A stretch of DNA of 17,774 nt from CAYJKB01 sp964370625 (lineage in GTDB: Bacteria > Bacillota > Clostridia > Oscillospirales > Butyricicoccaceae). Position numbers and translations under genes: made by a program. The notes beneath the pieces were generated by a model, which was not told the origin of the DNA, made no database searches, and was given only the letters and a program-made list of their open reading frames with translations. Positions 7,898-14,495 of this stretch are shown one piece after another; the first letter of the stretch is position 1; each line of letters opens with the position of its first letter. The stretch spans positions 1 through 17,774 of the forward strand of contig CAYJKB010000043.1 in NCBI GenBank assembly GCA_964370625.1, written 5' to 3'.

Positions 7898-8170
7898 ATG
7901 TTTCTTTTTCTTTATATATAATGTAAGGAAATTTGTATATCACATTTCGCCATAAAATTATTCTTTTTAAGCACACTTAATTGTACACTTTTTTATATAT
8001 TTAAGTATATTTTTCTTAATTTGACAAATTTTAGCGTAGAAATTATGTGCGCTTTTTTGTGCACTTTGTATATATTTCATCACAAAATTACCAATTTCAC
8101 TAAAAAAATCTCATTTTTACCATTTCACCAAAATTTTTTTGATAATTTTATGAATATTTTTTGATTTTTT
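7898..8170. repeat. AT-rich intergenic region with two families of imperfect short repeats
   Basis: No gene is visible here. Motif A, about ATTTC(A/G)(C/T)(C/T)A followed by an A-run, occurs at 7944-7960, 8074-8090, 8094-8110 and 8122-8138. Motif B, an 8-mer like GTGCACTT, occurs as two pairs, each with a 12-nt period: 7971 and 7983, then 8047 and 8059. The two B pairs sit in a roughly 30-nt stretch (7971-8002 and 8047-8077) that aligns with a few mismatches and a one-base shift, ending in TATATATTT. All lie upstream of the rnf promoter. They may be regulator sites or an old partial duplication; low complexity inflates apparent similarity. Confidence 0.45.
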
Positions 8171-8172
8171 TG

Positions 8173-8209
8173 TTGCGTTTTGACCCTAAAAAAAGGTATA
8201 ATCTAATAT
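8173..8209 (+). promoter_or_regulatory. Promoter(s) of the rnf operon
   Basis: A consensus TATAAT at 8197-8202 has TTGCGT (8173-8178) 18 bp upstream. A second, overlapping pair is TTGACC (8180-8185) and TAATAT (8204-8209), also 18 bp apart. Either would start transcription between about 8209 and 8217, giving a 60-70 nt leader. This is the best promoter-like sequence between the 7897 terminator and rnfC. Confidence 0.65.
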
Positions 8210-8214
8210 GTGAT

Positions 8215-8251
8215 TGTTTACCCATGTATAAGAGGTAAACACAAAGTAAAC
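8215..8251. promoter_or_regulatory. 8-bp inverted repeat at the rnf transcription start, possible operator
   Basis: TGTTTACC (8215-8222) and GGTAAACA (8234-8241) are perfect inverted copies with an 11-bp spacer. A third half-site, GTAAAC (8246-8251), repeats the right arm 11 bp further on. The position just after the -10 box suits a repressor site; as RNA it would form a small hairpin in the leader. No known regulator consensus was recognised. Confidence 0.5.
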
Positions 8252-8279
8252 TTTTAACTAAAACAGAGAGGTGAAATTA

Positions 8280-9590
8280 ATGGCGTACTCTTTTCGAGGA
8301 GGAATACATCCTCACGATCATAAATCCGCCACGGACAAAAAGCCAATAGAAACTATGAAAGCTCCAAACGAGGTAGTTCTTCCAGTTTCCATGCATATTG
8401 GTGCACCAGCTTCCCCAATTGTAAAAGTTGGAGACAGTGTTGCAATAGGTCAAAAGGTAGCAGATAGCGAAGCTCCTGTATCAGCACCTGTTCATGCTTC
8501 AATTTCAGGTATCGTTAAGGCTGTAGCTCCTAGACTACATCCAAACGGTGTTGAAGTTATGTCCGTTGTTATTGAAAATGATTTTGAGGACAGAATTCAT
8601 GAAGATGTAAAACCACTTGATTTTGATAGCATGTCAAACGATGAACGTATTGATGCTATTCGAAATGCAGGTATTGTAGGTCATGGTGGTGCGGCTTTCC
8701 CAACCCATATCAAAATTAAATCTGGTATTGGCAAAGTTGATACAGTTATTTTAAATGGTGCTGAATGTGAACCATTTATTACGTCTGACCACAGAATCTT
8801 ATTAGAGCATCCAGAAGAAGTAATCGGTGGTGTTCGTTTACTTGTTAAGATTTTAGGGGTAAAATCTGCAAAAATTGGTATCGAAGTTAACAAAGAAGAT
8901 ACTTTCCCAAAAATTAATGAAATAATTGATGGAGATAGCGAAATCGAACTTTGCCCACTTAAATGCATGTACCCACAAGGGGCAGAAAAACAACTTATCT
9001 TTGCTTTAACTGGTCGTGAAGTTCCATCTGGAAAACTTCCTGCTGATGCTGGCTGTGCTGTATTCAATGTGGATACTGCTGCTGCGATTTATCGTTTATT
9101 TACAACTGGTATGCCTGTAATCCGTCGTATCGTTACGCTTTCAGGTTCTGCTGTTGCAAATCCAAAAAATCTATATGCTCCTGTTGGGACTATGATTTCA
9201 GACCTTGTTGAAGCTTGTGGTGGACTTAAAGAAGCTCCAAACAAACTTATTATGGGTGGTCCTATGATGGGGAACGCACAGTTTTCTCTTGACATTCCTG
9301 TGCTTAAAGCTACAAATGCTTTCCTATGTCTATCTGGTAATGAAGATAGATATGCAAAAAATCCTACTTGTATTCGTTGTGGTAAGTGTGTTTCTGCATG
9401 TCCAATGTTCCTACTTCCTATTTATATGAATATGTATGGATCTATTAATGACCTTGCTGAATGTGAAAAGCTTGGCGGTCTTGATTGTATCGAATGTGGC
9501 GCTTGTACATATGAATGTCCAGCTCGTATTCCACTTGTACAACAATTCCGTGTAACTAAGCAAAAAATTCTAGCATCAAAACGTAAATAG
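8280..9590 (+). CDS. rnfC: Rnf complex subunit C (NADH-binding, ferredoxin:NAD+ oxidoreductase)
   Basis: Peripheral subunit where NAD+ is reduced in the ion-pumping Rnf complex. It has 436 residues. The N-terminus carries the family tag FRGGIHPHDHK and a biotinyl-like domain (VKVGDSVAIGQKV). The central part has the Nqo1-like nucleotide/flavin region, GHGGAAFPTHIK and LNGAECEPFITSDHR. Two [4Fe-4S] motifs follow: C364, C367, C370 with C374 (CIRCGKCVSACP) and C403, C406, C409 with C413 (CIECGACTYECP). The start is ATG 8280, six bases after AGAGAGGTG; the GTG at 8271 is part of that ribosome site, not a start. First gene of the rnf operon; rnfD starts 13 bp after the stop. Confidence 0.97.
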   Translation: MAYSFRGGIHPHDHKSATDKKPIETMKAPNEVVLPVSMHIGAPASPIVKVGDSVAIGQKVADSEAPVSAPVHASISGIVKAVAPRLHPNGVEVMSVVIENDFEDRIHEDVKPLDFDSMSNDERIDAIRNAGIVGHGGAAFPTHIKIKSGIGKVDTVILNGAECEPFITSDHRILLEHPEEVIGGVRLLVKILGVKSAKIGIEVNKEDTFPKINEIIDGDSEIELCPLKCMYPQGAEKQLIFALTGREVPSGKLPADAGCAVFNVDTAAAIYRLFTTGMPVIRRIVTLSGSAVANPKNLYAPVGTMISDLVEACGGLKEAPNKLIMGGPMMGNAQFSLDIPVLKATNAFLCLSGNEDRYAKNPTCIRCGKCVSACPMFLLPIYMNMYGSINDLAECEKLGGLDCIECGACTYECPARIPLVQQFRVTKQKILASKRK

Positions 9591-9603
9591 GAGGGGTATA
9601 TAA

Positions 9604-10602
9604 ATGAATGATTTAAGTCATGTAGTGGTAAGCTCCTCACCCCACCTTAAAAATCGTGAGGATACACGTTCTATAATGCTTGATGTATTAATCGCACTTG
9701 CTCCATCTCTTGCTGTTGCAATGTTCGTTTTTGGCATGAGAGCATTAACTGTAACTGTTGTTGCCTGTGTTGTTGCTGTTTTAACAGAATATCTATATAA
9801 CGCAGTTGTTAAAAAACCACAAACTATCGGCGACCTATCAGCTGTAGTTACTGGTGTTCTTTTAGCATTTAACTTGCCTGTAGGCGCTCCACTTTGGATT
9901 TCTGCCTTAGGTTCTTTCTTTGCTATTATTGTTGTAAAATGTATCTTTGGTGGTATCGGTAAAAACTTTATGAACCCAGCACTTGCTGCTCGTGCGTTCT
10001 TAATGGCATCTTTCCCTGGTATCATGGCTACGTTTACAGAACCTTTTGCATCTCTACACGCATTTGCAACTCCTGTTGATGCTGTAGCTGCTGCAACTCC
10101 ACTTGCACAAATCAAAGAGGGCGCAGTTCCTGATAGCAGTATTCTTGATATGGCTATTGGTCAAATCGGAGGTTGCTTAGGCGAAACTTCTGCTATAGCT
10201 CTTATAATTGGTGGAGTTTATCTTGTATATCGCAAAGTTATTACAATTACAATCCCAGCTACATATATTTTAACAGTAGCTATCATCACTTTCTTATTCC
10301 CACTTGCTGGAATGAGCGGTTTTGACTTTATGCTAACTAGCCTGTTCTCAGGCGGTCTTATGCTTGGTGCTATCTTTATGGCAACAGACTACACAACAAG
10401 CCCTGTTACACCAAAAGGTCAAATTATCTTCGGTGTAGGTCTTGGTCTTTTAACTGTGTTCATCCGTTACCTAGGTGGTTACCCAGAGGGTGTTTCTTAT
10501 TCAATCCTTATCATGAACACTATGGTATGGCTGATTGATAAATACACTCGTCCTAGAAAATTCGGTTATACAACTGAGAAAAAAGAGAAAAAGGAGGCTT
10601 AA
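9604..10602 (+). CDS. rnfD: Rnf complex subunit D (membrane flavoprotein)
   Basis: Integral membrane subunit of 332 residues with about nine or ten hydrophobic helices, homologous to NqrB. It holds covalently bound FMN and takes part in ion translocation. The flavin attachment motif, usually SGATPL-like, reads AAATPL here, making T165 the predicted FMN-threonine. Other hallmarks are KNFMNPALAARAFL and the late ATDYTTSPVTPKGQ loop. Start ATG 9604 follows AGGAGGGG (9589-9596), which overlaps the rnfC stop. The lysine- and glutamate-rich C-terminus (EKKEKKEA) is formed by the AAGGAGG ribosome site of rnfG. Codon use is smoother and visibly more G/C-rich than in the genes left of 7850, suggesting high expression. 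Confidence 0.97.
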   Translation: MNDLSHVVVSSSPHLKNREDTRSIMLDVLIALAPSLAVAMFVFGMRALTVTVVACVVAVLTEYLYNAVVKKPQTIGDLSAVVTGVLLAFNLPVGAPLWISALGSFFAIIVVKCIFGGIGKNFMNPALAARAFLMASFPGIMATFTEPFASLHAFATPVDAVAAATPLAQIKEGAVPDSSILDMAIGQIGGCLGETSAIALIIGGVYLVYRKVITITIPATYILTVAIITFLFPLAGMSGFDFMLTSLFSGGLMLGAIFMATDYTTSPVTPKGQIIFGVGLGLLTVFIRYLGGYPEGVSYSILIMNTMVWLIDKYTRPRKFGYTTEKKEKKEA

Positions 10603-10608
10603 TATATC

Positions 10609-11157
10609 ATGAAAAATGAAATGGTAAAACTATCTATTGTTCTATTTTGTATTACAGCCGTTGTTGCTCTTTGTCTAGGTGGCGTTAATGCTATAACTGA
10701 AGAGCGTATTGCTGAAATTCAATTACAAATCGAGCAGGATGCTCTTTTAACTGTTATGCCTGGTGCAACTTTTGAAGAAATCACAGTAGACGCTGGCGAA
10801 GGCTCTATCGTGACTAAAGCTTTTAAAGCTACAAAAGATGGCGCTGATGCAGGCTATTGTATGACAGTTACACCTACTGGATTTAGTGGTGCTGTAACTA
10901 TGATTGTTGGTGTTGACATGGACGGTACTGTTACTGGTATCGACATTACAAAACATGCCGAAACACCTGGTCTAGGTTCTAAAGCAGATGAAAATCCATT
11001 TAAATCTGCATTTGTTGGCACAACTTCTGGTGTATCTATTATTAAAGGTACAGCTTCTGAAAACCAAATCAGCGCAATTTCAAGTGCTACAATTACATCT
11101 GTTGCTGTTGCAAACGGTGTAAACGCTGCTATTGATTTTGCAGCTAGTATGAATTAG
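10609..11157 (+). CDS. rnfG: Rnf complex subunit G (FMN-binding)
   Basis: Subunit of 182 residues with one N-terminal membrane anchor (about residues 4-28) and an FMN-binding domain that faces the outside. FMN is attached by ApbE through a phosphoester to threonine; the motif, canonically (S/T)GAT, reads SSAT at 158-161, so T161 is the likely acceptor. GLGSKADENPF is the other conserved block (KAxETPGLG type: KHAETPGLGSKADE). Start ATG 10609 lies 11 bases after AAGGAGG (10591-10597). No apbE gene is in the window, so the flavin transferase must be encoded elsewhere. rnfE begins 14 bp downstream. Confidence 0.96.
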   Translation: MKNEMVKLSIVLFCITAVVALCLGGVNAITEERIAEIQLQIEQDALLTVMPGATFEEITVDAGEGSIVTKAFKATKDGADAGYCMTVTPTGFSGAVTMIVGVDMDGTVTGIDITKHAETPGLGSKADENPFKSAFVGTTSGVSIIKGTASENQISAISSATITSVAVANGVNAAIDFAASMN

Positions 11158-11171
11158 GGGGAGGTTATAAT

Positions 11172-11765
11172 ATGAATCCAATGAAACAACTTAAAAACGG
11201 GCTATTATATGATAACCCTGTATTTGTACAATTAATTGGTATGTGTCCTGTTTTAGGGGTATCTACTTCTGTTGAAAACGGTTTAGGTATGGGTCTTGCA
11301 GCTACAGCTGTTTTAATCTGTTCTAACATCGTTATATCAGCTCTTAGAAAATTTATTCCATCAAAAGTACGTATCGCAGCATTTATTACAATCATTGCAG
11401 GCTTCGTAACTGTAATTGACCTTATGATGCAAGCGTTTTTACCAGATTTGGCAGCGTCACTTGGTCTATTTATTCCACTTATCGTTGTAAACTGTGTAAT
11501 TTTAGGACGTGCTGAAAGCTTCGCTTCTAAAAACCCTGTATTGCCATCTGCAATGGATGGTGTAGCTATGGGTCTTGGTTTCACATTTGCACTTGTTGTT
11601 CTATCAGCCGTGCGTGAAATTTTAGGGGCAGGTCAAATTATGGGTATTTCTCTATTTGGCGACTCTTTCCAACCAATTTCAATATTTATTCTTCCGGCTG
11701 GTGGTTTCTTAGCTTTAGGCTTTGTTATCGCTGTTATGCAGAAGATATTAAAGAAAGGGGCGTAA
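11172..11765 (+). CDS. rnfE: Rnf complex subunit E (membrane, [2Fe-2S] ligand)
   Basis: Six-helix membrane subunit of 197 residues, homologous to NqrD. RnfE and RnfA form a pseudo-symmetric pair that holds an intramembrane iron-sulfur cluster by two cysteines from each; here they are C25 (GMCPVLGV) and C108 (VVNCVILG). The start ATG 11172 follows GGAGG (11160-11164) by seven bases. rnfA starts 3 bp after the stop, so translation of the two partners is probably coupled. Confidence 0.97.
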   Translation: MNPMKQLKNGLLYDNPVFVQLIGMCPVLGVSTSVENGLGMGLAATAVLICSNIVISALRKFIPSKVRIAAFITIIAGFVTVIDLMMQAFLPDLAASLGLFIPLIVVNCVILGRAESFASKNPVLPSAMDGVAMGLGFTFALVVLSAVREILGAGQIMGISLFGDSFQPISIFILPAGGFLALGFVIAVMQKILKKGA

Positions 11766-11768
11766 AAA

Positions 11769-12365
11769 ATGGATCTACAATCACTTTTCGTCCTATCTAT
11801 AGGCGCTATTCTAGTACAAAACTTTGTACTTGTTCAGTTCTTAGGTATTTGTCCGTTCCTTGGCGTTTCTAAAAAAATTGAAACAGCTGCCGGAATGGGT
11901 ATGGCTGTTATCTTCGTAATGGCTATCGCCTCTGCTGTAACTTATGGTATCAATGAAATTCTTATTATGGCAGACCTTGCATATATGCAAACAGTTGCAT
12001 TTATCCTTGTAATTGCAACACTTGTTCAATTCGTTGAAATGTTCCTTATGAAAATGATGCCATCTCTTTATCAAGCACTAGGGGTATTCCTACCTCTTAT
12101 CACAACAAACTGTGCAGTTTTAGGTGCGGCGCTACAAAATATCCAACGTGATGAAACTTCTTTCATCGCTTCAGTTGTATATGGTATCGCAGCTGCTGTA
12201 GGTTTCACAATTGCAATCATTCTTTTTGCAAGTGTGCGTGAGCGTCTTGAATTTGCTGATTGTCCTAAATGCTTTGAAGGTTTCCCTTTAGCACTTATTT
12301 CAGCAGCATTACTTGCTATCGCTTTCATGGGCTTCTCAGGCCTTCAAGTAGATAGATTCTGGTAA
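11769..12365 (+). CDS. rnfA: Rnf complex subunit A (membrane, [2Fe-2S] ligand)
   Basis: Six-helix membrane subunit of 198 residues, homologous to NqrE and to its neighbour RnfE. The two ligand cysteines for the shared intramembrane cluster are C28 (GICPFLGV) and C115 (TTNCAVLG). The N-terminal helix runs LSIGAILVQNFVLVQF. Start ATG 11769 is preceded by AAAGGGG inside the end of rnfE. A 37-bp gap with AGGAG separates it from rnfB. Confidence 0.97.
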   Translation: MDLQSLFVLSIGAILVQNFVLVQFLGICPFLGVSKKIETAAGMGMAVIFVMAIASAVTYGINEILIMADLAYMQTVAFILVIATLVQFVEMFLMKMMPSLYQALGVFLPLITTNCAVLGAALQNIQRDETSFIASVVYGIAAAVGFTIAIILFASVRERLEFADCPKCFEGFPLALISAALLAIAFMGFSGLQVDRFW

Positions 12366-12402
12366 ACACCACTGTATAAAAATATTATAGGAGATTAGAA
12401 TT

Positions 12403-13221
12403 ATGGTAATGAATATAGTGCTTGCAGTGGCAGTCCTTGGTATCATGGGTTTACTATTTGGTCTACTACTTGCGTATGCATCAAAAATATTCCACGTCGA
12501 AGTTGACGAACGTATAACAAAAATTTCAGATGTTCTACCTGGTGCAAACTGTGGTGGTTGTGGATTCCCTGGTTGTGGTGGTTTAGCAAATGCTATCGTA
12601 GCTGGAACTGCACCTGTAAACGGTTGTCCTGTTGGTGGCGCAGATTGTACTTCAGCAATCGCTGAAATCATGGGTGTTAACGCTGGTGGTGCTATGAAAT
12701 ATGTAGCAACTGTTAATTGCCGTGGTGGTGAAAACGCTGTTAAAAAATTCAAATATGTAGGTCTTGAAGATTGTGCTGCTGCTATGCGTGTAGCTGGTGG
12801 TCCTTTAGCTTGTACTTATGGATGTATTGGTTTAGGTAGCTGTAAAAAAGTTTGTCCTTTTGATGCTATCGAAATGAAAAATGGTATTGCTTATATTTTA
12901 GCTGACAAATGTACTTCATGTACAAAGTGTGTTGCTGAATGTCCTAAAAATATCATCTCAATTAGACCTTATAACCAAGATGTTTGTGTATCTTGTGCTT
13001 CTAAAGCAAGAGGTCCTGCACTTACAAAATCTTGTACTATAGGTTGTATTGGTTGTAAGCTTTGTGTTAAAGCTTGTCCAGATGGAGCTATTGAAGTTGT
13101 TGATAACCTTGCTGTTATTGATTATGACAAATGTTCTAACTGTGGTGCTTGTGCTGAAAAATGCCCACGTAAACTTATCACAAATGCTAAGCTTCAAACT
13201 TCTGAGTCAATAGCTGATTAA
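12403..13221 (+). CDS. rnfB: Rnf complex subunit B (polyferredoxin, entry point from ferredoxin)
   Basis: Accepts electrons from reduced ferredoxin. An N-terminal membrane anchor (about residues 3-28) precedes the Rnf-specific [4Fe-4S] motif C50, C53, C58 and C75 (CxxC-x4-C-x16-C). The C-terminal half carries ferredoxin-type cysteine groups: ACTYGC with GSCKKVCP, KCTSCTKCVAECP, SCTIGCIGCKLCVKACP and KCSNCGACAEKCP, so at least four further clusters are expected. At 272 residues it is the long clostridial form, not the short form of about 190 residues in gamma-proteobacteria. Start ATG 12403 is nine bases after AGGAG (12389-12393). Last gene of the operon, followed 15 bp later by a strong hairpin. 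Confidence 0.97.
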   Translation: MVMNIVLAVAVLGIMGLLFGLLLAYASKIFHVEVDERITKISDVLPGANCGGCGFPGCGGLANAIVAGTAPVNGCPVGGADCTSAIAEIMGVNAGGAMKYVATVNCRGGENAVKKFKYVGLEDCAAAMRVAGGPLACTYGCIGLGSCKKVCPFDAIEMKNGIAYILADKCTSCTKCVAECPKNIISIRPYNQDVCVSCASKARGPALTKSCTIGCIGCKLCVKACPDGAIEVVDNLAVIDYDKCSNCGACAEKCPRKLITNAKLQTSESIAD

Positions 13222-13236
13222 AAAAATGAATTTTAT

Positions 13237-13282
13237 TCCCTCCATTTGGTTAAAATATTTTTAATCAAAGGAGGGATTTTTT
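13237..13282 (+). terminator. rnf operon terminator whose 3' arm is the next gene's ribosome site
   Basis: TCCCTCC (13237-13243) pairs with GGAGGGA (13270-13276), and 13245-13255 pairs with 13259-13269. This gives 18 pairs with a single bulged A (13244) and a TAT loop. Six T residues follow (13277-13282), the classic terminator form. The 3' arm includes AAGGAGGG (13268-13275), the Shine-Dalgarno sequence of the ABC ATPase gene starting at 13285. Confidence 0.9.
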
Positions 13283-13284
13283 AC

Positions 13285-13950
13285 TTGATTATTTTAAAAA
13301 ATATCGCTAAAATATATAATAGAGAAACTGAGGCTATTCTAGCTTTATCAAATGTTAATCTACATATAAAAAAAGGTGGGTTTACATCTATTATTGGCTG
13401 TTCTGGTTCTGGGAAAACTACTTTAATGAATATTTTAGGTTGTCTTGATAGTCCAACAAGTGGGAAGTATTTGCTTGATGGCGAAATTGTTTCTGACTTA
13501 CCTTTTGCAAATTTAGCAAAAATCCGTAATAAACAAATCGGATTTGTATTTCAAGGATTTAATTTAGTGCCAAAATTATCTGCTATAGAAAATGTAGAAC
13601 TTCCCCTAATGTTTCGTGGCATGTGTCTTGAAGAAAGACGAAAACTATCAAAAGATGCACTTTCAAAAGTGGGTTTGTTTGATAGAATTCATCATAGACC
13701 ATCCGAACTTTCTGGTGGTCAGCAACAGCGTGTAGCTATAGCACGAGCTATAGTAACTTCACCAAACGTGATTTTAGCAGATGAACCTACAGGAAATCTT
13801 GATAGCATATCAGCTAGTTCTATCATGGATATCTTAACTTCGCTACATCTTGAAGGAACAACAATTGTGCTTATTACCCATGATGAAAAAATTGCAAAAT
13901 ATGCACAAAATATTATAAGTATAGAAAAGGGACAAATAAAGGAGATATAA
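13285..13950 (+). CDS. ABC transporter ATP-binding protein (LolD/MacB/FtsE-like)
   Basis: Single cassette of 221 residues, the size and style of ATPases that power MacB/LolCDE-type or bacitracin-type exporters. Walker A G38-T45 (GCSGSGKT), Q-loop in FVFQGFNLVP, signature L142-Q146 (LSGGQQQRVAIARA), Walker B at 162-167 (VILADE) followed by PTGNLDS, and the switch H199 (THDEK) are all intact. The start is TTG 13285, ten bases after GGAGG; a GTG at 13246 in the same frame lies in the terminator stem and is not credible. No permease gene is adjacent: rnfB is upstream and dCMP deaminase follows 2 bp downstream, with its ribosome site inside this gene. The partner, if any, is elsewhere. Transport substrate is unknown. 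Confidence 0.9.
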   Translation: MIILKNIAKIYNRETEAILALSNVNLHIKKGGFTSIIGCSGSGKTTLMNILGCLDSPTSGKYLLDGEIVSDLPFANLAKIRNKQIGFVFQGFNLVPKLSAIENVELPLMFRGMCLEERRKLSKDALSKVGLFDRIHHRPSELSGGQQQRVAIARAIVTSPNVILADEPTGNLDSISASSIMDILTSLHLEGTTIVLITHDEKIAKYAQNIISIEKGQIKEI

Positions 13951-13952
13951 AA

Positions 13953-14441
13953 ATGGCAAGACGTGATAAAAATAATTATTATCTTGATATGGCACAAGTA
14001 GCACTTGAACGTGGCACTTGTCTAAGACGAAATTTTGGTGCTGTAATTGTAAAAAATGATGTTATTGTGTCAACGGGTTATACAGGTGCTCCAAGGGGAC
14101 GCAAAAACTGTATCGACCTTAACCGATGTATGAGGGAGGAACATAATATTCCTCGTGGGGAAAGATATGAGTTTTGTCGTTCTGTTCACGCCGAAGCCAA
14201 TGCAATAATTTCTGCTTCTCGTGAGCAAATGTTAGGTAGCACATTGTTTTTAGTAGGACGTGATATGAAAACAGGCGAGATTATGACGGATGCAAATTCA
14301 TGTACAATGTGTAAGCGTATGATTATAAATGCTGGAATTGACAAAGTTGTTATTAGGCGTGATAATGATAAATTTGAAGAAATCATGGTTCGTGAATGGA
14401 TTTATAATGATGATTTATTAAATGGTCAAACAGGGTATTAA
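13953..14441 (+). CDS. Deoxycytidylate (dCMP) deaminase, ComEB-like
   Basis: Zinc enzyme that converts dCMP to dUMP, feeding dTMP synthesis, in the cytosol. The zinc and catalytic site is clear: H79-A-E81 (VHAEANAI) with C117 and C120 (SCTMC), where the usual proline before the first cysteine is serine. The N-terminal part, MAQVALERGTCLRRNFGAVIVKN with STGYTGAPRG and the EHNIPRGERYEFCRSVHAE region, is diagnostic of the dCMP deaminase subfamily rather than cytidine or tRNA deaminases. It has 162 residues, which is normal. Start ATG 13953 follows AAGGAG (13940-13945) within the end of the ABC ATPase gene, so the two are translationally coupled. A palindromic terminator follows. Confidence 0.93.
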   Translation: MARRDKNNYYLDMAQVALERGTCLRRNFGAVIVKNDVIVSTGYTGAPRGRKNCIDLNRCMREEHNIPRGERYEFCRSVHAEANAIISASREQMLGSTLFLVGRDMKTGEIMTDANSCTMCKRMIINAGIDKVVIRRDNDKFEEIMVREWIYNDDLLNGQTGY

Positions 14442-14459
14442 TACATAAAATCAAAAATT

Positions 14460-14489
14460 AAAAGGTGTGACCAATTGGTCACACCTTTT
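14460..14489. terminator. Bidirectional terminator between converging genes
   Basis: A perfect 30-bp palindrome centred between 14474 and 14475 (arms GGTGTGACCAA and TTGGTCACACC flanked by A4 and T4). On the + strand it ends the dCMP deaminase transcript with TTTTGTTAT; on the - strand it ends the DUF4914-like transcript with a T-rich tail. It ends six bases before that gene's stop codon. Confidence 0.92.
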
Positions 14490-14495
14490 GTTATA

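Noticed and set aside
8021..8049. Perfect TTGACA (8021-8026) with TATGTG 17 bp downstream, as a second rnf promoter
   Set aside because: The -10 match is poor and a better promoter lies at 8173-8209 closer to rnfC; left out as a feature although it could be an auxiliary start.
8215..8241. Rex (redox repressor) site at the rnf start
   Set aside because: The Rex consensus is TTGTGAA-N4-TTCACAA; the arms here are TGTTTACC with an 11-bp spacer.
9618..10115. Long open frame (165 codons) antisense to rnfD
   Set aside because: Its Ala/Thr-rich product mirrors the sense codon pattern of a membrane protein, has no ribosome site and overlaps a certain gene.
12336..12752. Antisense open frame of 138 codons over rnfB
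   Set aside because: Proline- and alanine-rich translation is the reverse complement of Gly/Cys-rich rnfB; no start signals.
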